Part shown: positions 1 to 8,076 of the stretch, piece after piece | Numbering within the stretch: position 1 is the first letter of the stretch | Layout of the letters: each line of letters opens with the position of its first letter | Source of the DNA: an uncultured Flavonifractor sp. | Lineage (GTDB): Bacteria > Bacillota > Clostridia > Oscillospirales > Oscillospiraceae | NCBI GenBank assembly: GCA_947346365.1 | Contig: CANAAV010000022.1 | Location: forward strand, 1-39,929 | Reading direction: 5' to 3' | Length of the DNA: 39,929 nt | The notes under the pieces: model-generated | Databases searched by the model: none | What the model was told of the DNA's origin: nothing | What the model saw: only the letters and a program-made list of their open reading frames with translations | Made by a program: the position numbers and the translations under genes

Positions 1-73
1 GGAGTTACCCGGCCCTATGTACGCAGCGATATAATGTGACTTCTTACATCCTTCCTTTGCCGCCAAAAGTATG

Positions 74-102
74 TTGAGTTTTTTGGTGGACACTGGTATA
101 AT
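74..102 (+). promoter_or_regulatory. Sigma-A-type promoter for the first gene
   Basis: A -35 box TTGAGT at 74-79 and a perfect -10 box TATAAT at 97-102 are separated by 17 bp. Transcription would start near 109, about 50 nt before the ATG at 160. A ribosome site (TGGAGGT, 142-148) lies in that leader, with somewhat long spacing to the start codon. The promoter is read from sequence only. Confidence 0.6.
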
Positions 103-159
103 GACGATGGTAAAACTAACCGATAAATCGCAGTTTATTTTATGGAGGTATCTATCTAA

Positions 160-765
160 ATGAACCTACTTTATGAAAAATATAAAAACTTGAAGATAGA
201 TGGTAGCTGGATTGGTTTAGAGGCTGGAGCGCAAACACCGTATTTTTGCACTCCCATTGGAGCGGAAATCATTGGCTGGGATAATGGCATCCACTACTGC
301 TTTATTAAGGGCTTTGGAGATATGGTGTTCTGCGTCAACCCAGAAACTTGCTGCGATTACAATGTCTATCCGATTGCCCGTAATTTTTGCGATTTCTTGG
401 GACTGATACTCGCCACTGGTAACACAAACATTTTGCAACAGATTATTTGGTGGGATAAAAAAAGGTTTGAGGATTTTGTTAATAGTCCAGAAGAACAGGA
501 ATGGAGAGTTCGGCCCGAAGTGCAAGGTGCCTTGAGTACAATTCGCAAAAAGATAGATGTGGCACCGATAGATACTCCGTTTGAATATGTCAAGGCAATT
601 CAAAAAGATTTTGATTACAGTAAAATACAGTACAGCGATGAATATTATGAAGTGACTGGCATAGAGAACCCTAACGGAACAAACACGTCGGATAAACCTT
701 TACTTGAATTCGAGCCTGTCATTATTAAAGTTATTAAAGCTTACAGAAAAAATGATAAAGATTAA
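160..765 (+). CDS. Hypothetical protein, AT-rich gene
   Basis: This 201-residue protein is not recognised. It has no signal peptide and no membrane segment. It is rich in Trp, Tyr and Phe, with clusters around residues 35-60 (GWDNGIHYCFIKGFGDMVF) and 95-120, and a charged C-terminus. The run GFGDMVFCVNPE resembles the beta-strand pattern of small SMI1/KNR4 (SUKH)-like or other immunity-type proteins, but that is only an impression and no catalytic motif is visible. The gene has its own promoter at 74-102 and a TGGAGGT ribosome site. Codon use is AT-rich compared with the metK-onward part of the window, suggesting acquired DNA. The next gene follows 30 bp downstream on the same strand, so the two may be co-transcribed. 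Confidence 0.7.
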   Translation: MNLLYEKYKNLKIDGSWIGLEAGAQTPYFCTPIGAEIIGWDNGIHYCFIKGFGDMVFCVNPETCCDYNVYPIARNFCDFLGLILATGNTNILQQIIWWDKKRFEDFVNSPEEQEWRVRPEVQGALSTIRKKIDVAPIDTPFEYVKAIQKDFDYSKIQYSDEYYEVTGIENPNGTNTSDKPLLEFEPVIIKVIKAYRKNDKD

Positions 766-795
766 CAACTTCTGATTTGAAATGGAGTTTTTACC

Positions 796-1746
796 ATGTT
801 ACAGATAGTTTTTTCCGACAGTGAATGTGGGACATTGAAGATGGCCACGCATTGGGGGCCGTCCAGTTGGGATGATGGAGTGATTGGAGTTATTTTCGGC
901 GAGGGAGAGAAGGAACCCACGCAGGAAGAAAAAAACCAAGCTATAGCCCAATTCAAGGCCCAGAGGGAGAAAGAGAACCGCCGGGCACGACCTGTGGGCG
1001 GCAATCCTGGAGATGTGCTATGCCCGTCTGTTGGGCTGGACATCGGCCCCATAAGCGGCCCTGATGTGGAGAAGGCCCGGTTTGATTTGCTTACCGCTTG
1101 GCTGGGGGGCGATTTCCCACTCCCAGATTGCGACCCAGACGATTATGCCCAGCGGGATATGCTTTGGGAACAACGCCAGCGGGACAGAGAGCGGCTTTTG
1201 GAGGGCGGAAAACATGGCGAGGCTGTGCGCATTTGGTACAGCAATGCGCCTTACTCCCTGTGCGGATTTTATGATGTGCTTTGGCAACTGCGGGACTGCG
1301 ATTGTCCCGTGACCGCTTTAGAGATGCCCCGGTGGATGCCGCTGGAAGATAATACGGTACAGTCCTGTTTGAACTGGGGGGAACTATCTCCGGGGGACTG
1401 GGCGGCGTATCTGCCGCTGGAGCGGGAAATCCCTAAAAATGTCCGCAGAGCTATCGCTATGGAGTGGTCACAGCTTCGAGAGGAAAATTCACCCTTGCGT
1501 GCTGTTGTCAATGGCCGTTTGCGCAGTGTAGGGGAGGATTTCTACGATCCATTCATTCGTGCCCAAATCCCTGATGGAATTTTCCGGGTGGCTCATCTCA
1601 TCGGTGATGTATTGGGGCGGTATCAATTGGGTATCGGCGACTGGTGGATTGCCAAGCGTATTCAAGCTATGGAAACCCAAGGGGAACTGATTACAGTGTC
1701 CAAGGGTGACGGCTTCTACCGGAACGAAATGCGTCGAGCGCAATAA
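796..1746 (+). CDS. DUF1835/DUF3658 domain protein
   Basis: This 316-residue cytoplasmic protein starts MLQIVFSDSECGTLKMA, the typical opening of DUF1835. It ends with a DUF3658-like segment at about residues 275-316 (GDWWIAKRIQAMETQGEL, then GDGFYRNEMRR). In this family the two domains flank a variable middle, as here. The molecular function of the family is unknown; the two-domain proteins are common in Firmicutes as solitary genes. The middle carries a charged helical stretch (about 50-65) and a conserved-looking acidic WGELSPGDWA block (about 195). No signal peptide is present. The gene is more GC-rich than the preceding one. The start is supported by an imperfect GGAG at 783-786 upstream of the ATG. 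The family call is made from remembered motifs, without a search. Confidence 0.75.
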   Translation: MLQIVFSDSECGTLKMATHWGPSSWDDGVIGVIFGEGEKEPTQEEKNQAIAQFKAQREKENRRARPVGGNPGDVLCPSVGLDIGPISGPDVEKARFDLLTAWLGGDFPLPDCDPDDYAQRDMLWEQRQRDRERLLEGGKHGEAVRIWYSNAPYSLCGFYDVLWQLRDCDCPVTALEMPRWMPLEDNTVQSCLNWGELSPGDWAAYLPLEREIPKNVRRAIAMEWSQLREENSPLRAVVNGRLRSVGEDFYDPFIRAQIPDGIFRVAHLIGDVLGRYQLGIGDWWIAKRIQAMETQGELITVSKGDGFYRNEMRRAQ

Positions 1747-1973
1747 AAGAGAACTTCCGATATATCAGGGTGTTTTCTATTGCTGAATAGCCTGGGAAAC
1801 GGTGTAAAAGGTAGTTGTATTCTCCTGCTTTTTGTGATACTATTTTGATACTAAGAAAATTAGCGGCCAAAAATAGCAGGTAAAATATTAACAAATTTGC
1901 GAATGTTATGCCTGTGAAAGTATAGGAAATACAGCCCCATATAATAGGATTTGTCGAGTGGGAGTAGATTTTA

Positions 1974-2245
1974 TTGTCCCCAGGCACAGCCACTTATCCC
2001 CAAAAGGGCAAACTGGCTTAGCCTCCTGACATAAATAATATGACCTTGCATTGAGCTGTAACGGCTCTTTACAAGGTCATTTTTTATCTGTTTATATATC
2101 CTCAACCTGTATGTATCTAATCATTTTTTGAACTTTCTGTTGCTATAAAGAAGAAGCATAATTCATGGGTTTTATCCATTCTTCCTAATGGGTACAGGAT
2201 AAGTGATTTTGCCCTTTTGAGGATAAGTGGTTTTGCCCTACGACA
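1974..2245. mobile_element. Remnant or MITE with IS21-like inverted ends
   Basis: The left end read inward from 1975 (TGTCCCCAGGCACAGCCACT, then TATCCCCAAAAGGGCAAA) matches the reverse complement of the right end read inward from 2245 (TGTCGTAGGGCAAAACCACT, then TATCCTCAAAAGGGCAAAA) over about 38 positions with few differences. The right end carries a second internal copy of the CACTTATCC/GGGCAAAA unit (2197-2240). Long ends starting TG and carrying repeated subterminal units are typical of IS21-family elements. The roughly 270 bp between the ends has no transposase gene, so this is a deletion derivative or MITE. The flanks read TTTA just left of 1974 and TTTA right of 2245, a possible short target duplication. 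The family assignment is inference. Confidence 0.55.
2040..2085 (+). terminator. Rho-independent terminator
   Basis: ATGACCTTG at 2040-2048 pairs with CAAGGTCAT-type sequence ending at 2080, followed by five or more T residues. It lies inside the inverted-ended unit at 1974-2245, about 300 bp after the DUF1835 gene, so it may end read-through from that gene or belong to the element itself. Confidence 0.6.
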
Positions 2246-2384
2246 TTTAGAGAAAATATCCTGATATTTCGTTAATTTGTAGCATTTTAATAATTTTTTC
2301 GATCGATATGATGCAACCGTTTGTTGCCGCATCATGGCGGGCGATCTCCATTTTTTGTGTAAAATTGGCGGCGGTTATATCGGA

Positions 2385-2424
2385 AAGCAGGAGGGCGCTC
2401 TTTGGAGCGCCCTCCTGCTTTATT
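2385..2424 (+). terminator. Strong 16-bp hairpin, probable terminator
   Basis: A perfect 16-bp stem (2385-2400 with 2405-2420) closes a TTTG loop and is followed by TATT. The stem begins with AA and ends with TT, so it could work on either strand. No gene in this window ends directly before it on either strand, so it is probably a relic of DNA that has been lost or rearranged. Confidence 0.6.
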
Positions 2425-2570
2425 GTGAAGAAGAAAACCACGGGCTATGCCCGAGGAGCCCAAAAGGCTATGCCTATGCGGAGAAAAAGGATAGGAAAAG
2501 GATGTAAAGAAAGTAATATGGTTGAGTATAGGCATAAATATAGGGATTAAGAGCTAAAGAGGCGATTTGA

Positions 2571-2735
2571 ATGGGAAAAGTCCCGACGAGACGAAAAGAC
2601 TCCACCCCGCCGCCGATTAAATCGGCAGCAGGGCACAGATGCAGTAGAAATAAGATTCAGGAGCCTTTAGGTTCTGCCAGTAAAAGCCCCTTATAGGGGC
2701 CGTGCAAGCCACCCGTTATACGGGTGGTCTTGACT
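2571..2735 (+). ncRNA. Chain of hairpins resembling an IS200/IS605 right end (TnpB guide-RNA-like)
   Basis: Four hairpins follow in order: GCCGAT/ATCGGC (2612-2626), GAGCC/GGTTC (2661-2673), GCCCC/GGGGC (2686-2700) and a perfect CCACCCGT/ACGGGTGG (2709-2727), the last followed by TCTTGAC. A terminal CCACCC...GGGTGG hairpin running into TTGAC is how many IS200/IS605-group right ends look, where the TnpB-associated omega RNA is encoded. No tnpB or tnpA reading frame lies upstream, so if this reading is right it is an orphan end. The structure is seen; the family assignment is inference and could be wrong (another structured RNA is possible). Confidence 0.4.
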
Positions 2736-2775
2736 CTTGTCAGCAGGCAAATACCGATATCAGGTGCATTATAAC

Positions 2776-2810
2776 AATAATTATTTAATGATAAAGATTA
2801 AATAATTATT
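2776..2810. promoter_or_regulatory. Perfect 14-bp dyad, probable operator of the XRE regulator
   Basis: AATAATTATTTAAT (2776-2789) is repeated exactly in inverted orientation as ATTAAATAATTATT (2797-2810) around the 7-bp spacer GATAAAG. The right arm covers the first two bases of the -35 box (2809-2814). The position suits repression or autoregulation by the small XRE protein encoded as the second gene of this operon. Binding is inferred. Confidence 0.6.
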
Positions 2811-2837
2811 GACAATCTTAATTTTATTAGCTATAAT
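2809..2837 (+). promoter_or_regulatory. Consensus sigma-A promoter of the DUF2975/XRE operon
   Basis: TTGACA (2809-2814) and TATAAT (2832-2837) are both perfect consensus with 17-bp spacing. The transcription start should fall near 2844, which leaves a leader of only about 12 nt containing the ribosome site GAGGTG (2844-2849). Confidence 0.85.
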
Positions 2838-2855
2838 ACGTTTGAGGTGACAACT

Positions 2856-3482
2856 ATGAGATTTCTTCAAAAGCTCACAAATGAGCGATTTGCAAAATCT
2901 GCCGCTCAATTCATGAAATTTGTCTGTTATTTTGTAATCTGCTTCTATGTCTTATGCACAGCTCTCAGCTTTATGGGCCGTCAAACTTTTTTCCTACACG
3001 CAAAAACAGGGAGTTCTGAGCGAGCAATTTACGCAGAGGAAAATCACAACCCACATTCCCGCAGTATGACTGTTCACATGGGCGATGATATTCATGTATG
3101 GACAAATAACAATGACCAAATTGATTTGACGATTCAAATTGGGCTGTCGCTTATGTATGCAGTCAACACGGTTCCAATGATTTTTGCTTTCTGGTTTTTA
3201 AGCCGTGTATTTTCCAATATACGGAAGGGGAAAATATTTACAGAGCAAAATGCCTTCTATCTGCTTTATTATGGGTTGCTTCAATTTTTGGTAGCTGTTT
3301 TTGTTCCCTTTATTAAGTTGTTGATTTGTTGGCTCACCAATCTTGTTTCTGATAGTCGGATGTCCATTTCTACAGGGCAATCTATGTTCAGCACGCTTAT
3401 CTCCAGCATTGCCTTTATTGTAGCTGCATATATCATCCATTATGGTGTGCATTTGCAGGACGAGGTGGATCACACGTTATGA
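2856..3482 (+). CDS. DUF2975 family membrane protein
   Basis: This 208-residue integral membrane protein has four predicted hydrophobic segments at about residues 20-45, 90-115, 130-155 and 175-200. A polar, His-rich extracytoplasmic segment lies between the first two (about 45-85). Length and layout fit DUF2975, a family of unknown function regularly paired with a small HTH protein, as here. I choose the ATG at 2856 over an in-frame GTG at 2847 because GAGGTG (2844-2849) is the ribosome site and overlaps that GTG. The stop overlaps the start of the XRE gene (ATGA), so the two are translationally coupled. It is AT-rich compared with the core genes downstream. By analogy with YoaS/YozG-type pairs it may be an accessory of the regulator, which is inference. 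Confidence 0.8.
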   Translation: MRFLQKLTNERFAKSAAQFMKFVCYFVICFYVLCTALSFMGRQTFFLHAKTGSSERAIYAEENHNPHSRSMTVHMGDDIHVWTNNNDQIDLTIQIGLSLMYAVNTVPMIFAFWFLSRVFSNIRKGKIFTEQNAFYLLYYGLLQFLVAVFVPFIKLLICWLTNLVSDSRMSISTGQSMFSTLISSIAFIVAAYIIHYGVHLQDEVDHTL

Positions 3483-3688
3483 TTATTATTCGACTTGACC
3501 GGGTATTGGCAGATAGAAAAATGCGACTGAATGACTTAGCTGCTCAAGTCGGTATATCCAATGTTAACCTCTCTTACTTGAAAACAGGAAAAGTAAAAGC
3601 TGTTCGGTTTAGCACATTAGATGCTATCTGTAAGGTTCTGCACTGTCAACCCGGAGATATTCTTGAATATATTGAGGAAGAGAATTAG
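3479..3688 (+). CDS. Small XRE-family HTH regulator (YozG-like)
   Basis: This 69-residue protein is almost entirely a Cro/C1-type helix-turn-helix: MIIIRLDRVLADRKMRLNDLAAQVGISNVNLSYLKTGKVKAVRFSTLDAICKVLHCQPGDILEYI. The recognition helix is at about residues 28-38, and the ending CQPGDILEYI is typical of YozG-like regulators. It overlaps the upstream DUF2975 gene by 4 bp. A perfect dyad overlaps the promoter of the pair (2776-2810), so it most likely regulates its own operon. What signal the membrane partner might transmit is not visible. Confidence 0.88.
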   Translation: MIIIRLDRVLADRKMRLNDLAAQVGISNVNLSYLKTGKVKAVRFSTLDAICKVLHCQPGDILEYIEEEN

Positions 3689-3765
3689 CCATTTTCAACC
3701 GATGAGCGTACCTTCAGAGCGAGCGGCGGCTCCTTTTGTCATCCGCGAAAGTCGCTATAGCGAGC

Positions 3766-3803
3766 AAAAAAGATGCGCCTTACCCAATGGGCAAGGCGCA
3801 TCT
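3766..3803 (-). terminator. Terminator of metK
   Basis: Read on the minus strand, AGATGCGCCTTGCCC pairs with GGGTAAGGCGCATCT and is followed by six T residues (AAAAAA at 3766-3771 on the plus strand). It lies 22 bp beyond the metK stop codon. The stem would also form in a plus-strand transcript of the XRE gene, but without a T-run there. Confidence 0.85.
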
Positions 3804-3825
3804 CAACGTTAATAGGAGCGAGCGT

Positions 3826-5007
<1,182 letters not shown>

Positions 5008-5043
5008 AATTCATGCTTCCTTTCTGTTTCGGGGAAATGCGCC

Positions 5044-5075
5044 AAAAAGCGCCCCGCCGGACGGCGGGGCGCTTT
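5044..5075 (-). terminator. Expression-platform terminator of the SAM riboswitch
   Basis: On the minus strand AAAGCGCCCCGCCG, a TCC loop and GGCGGGGCGCTTT(TT) form a very strong hairpin ending in a T-run, between the SAM-I aptamer and the metK start. It is the transcriptional off-switch expected for this riboswitch class. Confidence 0.9.
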
Positions 5076-5090
5076 GGAGGCCCATCCATC

Positions 5091-5184
5091 CTCATCTTTC
5101 GATACTGCTACCGCCGGATTTAGCACCTTGCACATGCAGGTTGCCGGGCTTCATCGGGCCGATCCCTCCGCCGCTCTTGATAAG
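5091..5184 (-). ncRNA. SAM-I riboswitch (S-box leader) of metK
   Basis: The minus strand carries the conserved S-box elements in order: CTTATCAAGAG (5184-5174), GGAGGGA, GGCCCGATGAAGCCCGGCAA, GGTGCTAAATCC and GAAAGATGAGG ending at 5091. SAM binding to this aptamer normally favours the downstream terminator (5044-5075) and stops metK transcription. All core elements are present, so it should be functional. Confidence 0.97.
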
Positions 5185-5203
5185 GTGATTCAATTGTGTA
5201 ATT

Positions 5204-5233
5204 AGTATAACGGGAAGACGGCTCATATGTCAA
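5204..5233 (-). promoter_or_regulatory. Promoter of the metK leader
   Basis: On the minus strand, TTGACA (5233-5228) and TATACT (5209-5204) are 18 bp apart. Transcription would begin just before the S-box aptamer at 5184. Confidence 0.75.
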
Positions 5234-5301
5234 TAGGCAAATTCTGAAATCTGTATAAAATTTAAAAGATGGGGGAAAAGCGGCTACATGAAAAATTTAT
5301 C

Positions 5302-5330
5302 TTGACATTTGCCTGTGCGTACGTTATCAT
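5302..5330 (+). promoter_or_regulatory. Promoter of the arsR-HMA-cadA operon
   Basis: TTGACA (5302-5307) and TATCAT (5325-5330) are 17 bp apart. The SmtB/CadC-type operator at 5336-5351 lies directly downstream, where a bound repressor would block initiation. Confidence 0.75.
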
Positions 5331-5333
5331 AAC

Positions 5334-5353
5334 AAATGAACAATAGCTCATAT
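5334..5353. promoter_or_regulatory. Probable ArsR/SmtB-type operator
   Basis: ATGAACAATAGCTCAT (5336-5351) is an imperfect dyad with perfect ATGA/TCAT ends. It resembles the ATGAACA-centred sites of the SmtB/CzrA/CadC family and sits at the expected transcription start. An apparent upstream start codon of the regulator gene (5336) is simply part of this site. Confidence 0.5.
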
Positions 5354-5377
5354 ATAATAGAAAGGGAGGCGGAAAGC

Positions 5378-5740
5378 ATGGAGCATGGGGAGGGTATAGA
5401 GCGCTGCGAGTATATGCATGTACACGAGAAGATTGTGGCGCAGGTCAACGCAAATATGCCCGATGAGGAGATTTTATACGACCTGGCGGAGCTGTTTAAA
5501 ATTTTTGGCGACTCCACCCGCATTAAAATTCTGTATGTGCTCTTTGAGTCGGAGATGTGCGTGTGCGATATCGCCCAGCTTCTGGGCATGACCCAGTCGG
5601 CAATCTCACATCAGCTGCGCTCTTTAAAGCAGAGCAAGCTGGTCAAGTACCGCCGGGAGGGCAAGACGGTGTTCTATTCTCTGGCAGATTCCCACGTGCG
5701 TACCATCCTGGACCAGGGGATAGAGCATGTGATGGAATGA
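5378..5740 (+). CDS. ArsR/SmtB-family metal-sensing repressor (CadC/SmtB type)
   Basis: This 120-residue winged-helix repressor dissociates from DNA on binding metal. Both metal sites known in the family are visible. One is the alpha-3N site, with Cys10 near the N-terminus plus Cys61-Val-Cys63-Asp64 (MCVCDIA). The other is an alpha-5 site of Asp104, His106, His117 and Glu120, with exactly the SmtB spacing. The DNA-binding helix is at about residues 71-85 (MTQSAISHQLRSLKQ). I choose the ATG at 5378, preceded by AAAGGGAGG, over an in-frame ATG at 5336 that lies in the operator. The gene leads a three-gene operon with an HMA chaperone and a Zn/Cd-type ATPase, so Cd, Zn and Pb are the likely inducers (inference). 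Confidence 0.93.
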   Translation: MEHGEGIERCEYMHVHEKIVAQVNANMPDEEILYDLAELFKIFGDSTRIKILYVLFESEMCVCDIAQLLGMTQSAISHQLRSLKQSKLVKYRREGKTVFYSLADSHVRTILDQGIEHVME

Positions 5741-5790
5741 AGTGGGTTTTCTAGTTTTCACAGTTTATTATAAGAAAGGGAGTTTGTAAG

Positions 5791-6009
5791 ATGAAAAAGC
5801 GTTTTAAGCTGGTAGACCTGGACTGCGCTAATTGCGCAGCCAAAATGGAAGAGGCCATCAGACGGATTGAGGGCGTAAACGACTGCACCGTCAGCTTTAT
5901 GACCCAAAAGCTGACCCTGGACGCGGAGGACGGGCGGTTTGACGCGGTGCTTCAAGAGGTGGTCAAGACCTGCAAGCGGGTGGAGCCGGACTGCACAATC
6001 GTAATCTGA
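5791..6009 (+). CDS. Free-standing HMA-domain metal chaperone
   Basis: This 72-residue protein is a single heavy-metal-associated domain with the ferredoxin-like fold. The binding motif is LDCANC at residues 10-15 (Cys12 and Cys15). An acidic residue just before the first Cys is typical of Zn/Cd-handling HMA domains rather than copper CopZ (GMTCxxC). The gene starts after AAGAAAGGGAG and lies 50 bp after the repressor and 106 bp before the ATPase. The ATPase here lacks an N-terminal HMA domain, so this protein probably supplies that function in trans. That relation is inferred from the arrangement. Confidence 0.9.
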   Translation: MKKRFKLVDLDCANCAAKMEEAIRRIEGVNDCTVSFMTQKLTLDAEDGRFDAVLQEVVKTCKRVEPDCTIVI

Positions 6010-6115
6010 GCTATGTCTGGGTCCTCGAGGACTGCGTGCCCAGATAGAACGTATTTCCGGGCGGCTGCCGGCGGGGTTTGCCATGTTGGAAAAACCAGGG
6101 AGGAGAGGATAAGCT

Positions 6116-7966
6116 ATGTCCAAGAAGCAAAAGCGTATGTTATACCGCATCATTGCCAGCGCCGTGCTGCTACTGGCGGCGGCGCTGCTGCCGCTGGAAG
6201 GATGGGCCCGAGTACCGGCTTTTCTGGCGCCCTACCTGATAATTGGCTGGGATGTTCTGTGGAGGGCGGCGCGAAATATTTCCCATGGACAGGTGTTTGA
6301 CGAAAATTTCCTTATGGCGCTGGCCACTGTGGGGGCGCTATGCGTGGGAGAGTATCCGGAGGCGGTCTTTGTTATGCTCTTCTATCAAGTGGGAGAGCTG
6401 TTTCAGAACTGCGCTGTGGAACAGTCCCGCAAGTCCATCGCCGCGCTGATGGATATTCGCCCCGATTACGCGAATATCGAGGTGGACGGCCGGGTAGAGC
6501 AGGTGGACCCGGAGGACGTGGAGATCGGGAGTATCATCCTGGTAAAGGCGGGGGAACGCGTCCCCTTGGACGGCCGGGTGACGGAGGGAAGCTCCACTCT
6601 GGATACCGCCGCCCTCACCGGAGAATCTCTGCCCCGCCCAGTCCGGCCCGGGGATGAGGTCATCTCCGGCTGCGTGAATTTGTCCGGGCTGCTGCGGGTG
6701 CGGGTGACCCAGCCCTTTGAAGAATCCACCGTATCGAAAATTCTGGACTTAGTGGAAAACTCCAGCGCGAAAAAAGCCAAGGCAGAGCATTTTATTACGA
6801 AGTTTGCCCGGTATTACACGCCGGCCGTGGTGTTGGCGGCGGCGGTGCTGGCGGTGCTGCCGCCCCTGGCTCTGGGCTGGACCTGGACGGACGCGGTGAA
6901 GCGCGCGTTGAACTTCCTGGTGGTCTCCTGTCCCTGTGCGCTGGTCATCTCGGTGCCGCTGTCTTTCTTCGGAGGAATCGGTGGAGCGTCCAAGCGGGGC
7001 ATTTTGGTAAAGGGCGGCAATTACCTGGAGGCGCTGGCCCATACGGAGACGGTGGTATTCGATAAGACCGGCACCCTTACGCGGGGCGTGTTCCAGGTCA
7101 CCGCTGTCCACCCGGACCAGTATCCGGAAGAGGAGCTGCTGGAGCTGGCGGCCCTGGCGGAGGGGTATTCTGAGCACCCCATCTCCCGTTCGCTGAAGCA
7201 GGCTTGTCACGAACCGTTGGAACTGAGGCGGGTGTCCGGTGTGGAGGAGTTCTCCGGCCGGGGCGTGCGGGCCGTAGTGGACGGAAAAACCGTCTGGGCG
7301 GGCAACGACAAGCTGATGGAAGAGGCGGGCGCCCAGTGGCGCCCCTGCCATCACACCGGGACCATCGTTCATGTGGCGGTAGACGGGCTGTACGCCGGAC
7401 ATATTGTCATTTCCGACCAGATCAAGGAGGACGCGCCCCAGGCGGTCGCGGCGCTGAAGCGCCTGGGAATCAAACAGACCGTTATGCTCACCGGGGATGC
7501 CGCCGAGGTAGGCGAGGCAGTGGCCAAGCAGCTGGGGCTGGACCAGGTCCACACACGCCTGCTGCCCGCAGACAAGGTGAGCCGGGTAGAGGCGCTGCTG
7601 GCGGAGACCTCCGCCAAAGGCACCCTAGCCTTTGTGGGCGACGGCATCAACGACGCACCTGTGCTTTCACGGGCGGACGTCGGTATAGCCATGGGGGGAT
7701 TGGGCTCTGACGCGGCCATTGAAGCGGCGGATGTGGTGCTCATGGACGACAAGCCTTCTAAGCTGGCGGAGGCCATCGCTATTGCCCGGCGCACCCTCTC
7801 CATCGTCCGGCAGAATATCGGATTCGCGCTGGCGGTAAAGGCGCTGGTACTGGTGCTCAGCGCCCTGGGCGTGTCGAATATGTGGCAGGCGGTTTTTGCC
7901 GATGTGGGCGTGTCCGTCATTGCCATTCTCAACGCCATGCGGGCACTCAACGCCGGGAAAACATAA
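6116..7966 (+). CDS. cadA: Zinc/cadmium/lead-exporting P1B-type ATPase
   Basis: This 616-residue membrane ATPase expels divalent soft metals. Motifs in order are the actuator TGES (168-171), transmembrane Cys-Pro-Cys (272-274), the phosphorylated Asp316 in DKTGT, the His-Pro motif (354-355) and GDGINDAP (508-515). The last membrane segment keeps the Lys and Asp (KALVLVL... ADVG) used by ZntA/CadA-type Zn/Cd/Pb pumps. It starts directly with membrane helices and has no cytosolic HMA domain, unlike typical 700-residue CadA proteins; the HMA domain is a separate gene upstream. The start ATG follows GGAGAGGATAAGCT. It is the last gene of the metal-responsive operon and is followed by a terminator. 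Calling it cadA rather than zntA is a convention. Confidence 0.95.
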   Translation: MSKKQKRMLYRIIASAVLLLAAALLPLEGWARVPAFLAPYLIIGWDVLWRAARNISHGQVFDENFLMALATVGALCVGEYPEAVFVMLFYQVGELFQNCAVEQSRKSIAALMDIRPDYANIEVDGRVEQVDPEDVEIGSIILVKAGERVPLDGRVTEGSSTLDTAALTGESLPRPVRPGDEVISGCVNLSGLLRVRVTQPFEESTVSKILDLVENSSAKKAKAEHFITKFARYYTPAVVLAAAVLAVLPPLALGWTWTDAVKRALNFLVVSCPCALVISVPLSFFGGIGGASKRGILVKGGNYLEALAHTETVVFDKTGTLTRGVFQVTAVHPDQYPEEELLELAALAEGYSEHPISRSLKQACHEPLELRRVSGVEEFSGRGVRAVVDGKTVWAGNDKLMEEAGAQWRPCHHTGTIVHVAVDGLYAGHIVISDQIKEDAPQAVAALKRLGIKQTVMLTGDAAEVGEAVAKQLGLDQVHTRLLPADKVSRVEALLAETSAKGTLAFVGDGINDAPVLSRADVGIAMGGLGSDAAIEAADVVLMDDKPSKLAEAIAIARRTLSIVRQNIGFALAVKALVLVLSALGVSNMWQAVFADVGVSVIAILNAMRALNAGKT

Positions 7967-7984
7967 AATGCACGGAATTACGGC

Positions 7985-8028
7985 AAAATCCCCCTGGAAC
8001 GGGCCTTTCGGTCCGCCAGGGGGATTTT
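7985..8028. terminator. Shared terminator of cadA and the MBL lipoprotein gene
   Basis: AAAATCCCCCTGG pairs with CCAGGGGGATTTTT around an inner GC-rich loop. T-runs flank both sides, so it can terminate the plus-strand operon ending at 7966 and the minus-strand gene ending at 8077. Confidence 0.85.
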
Positions 8029-8076
8029 TGTGTGGGAGCCTGTTAAAATCTGCGCGTATCCGGATGAAACCCTCTC

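Noticed and set aside
1835-1853. Tandem TGATACTA units 11 bp apart, possible recombinase site
   Set aside because: Too short and AT-rich to separate from chance; no integrase gene is near.
2308-2550. 80-residue open frame in the accessory intergenic region
   Set aside because: It crosses the 16-bp hairpin, has no ribosome site and no recognisable motif.
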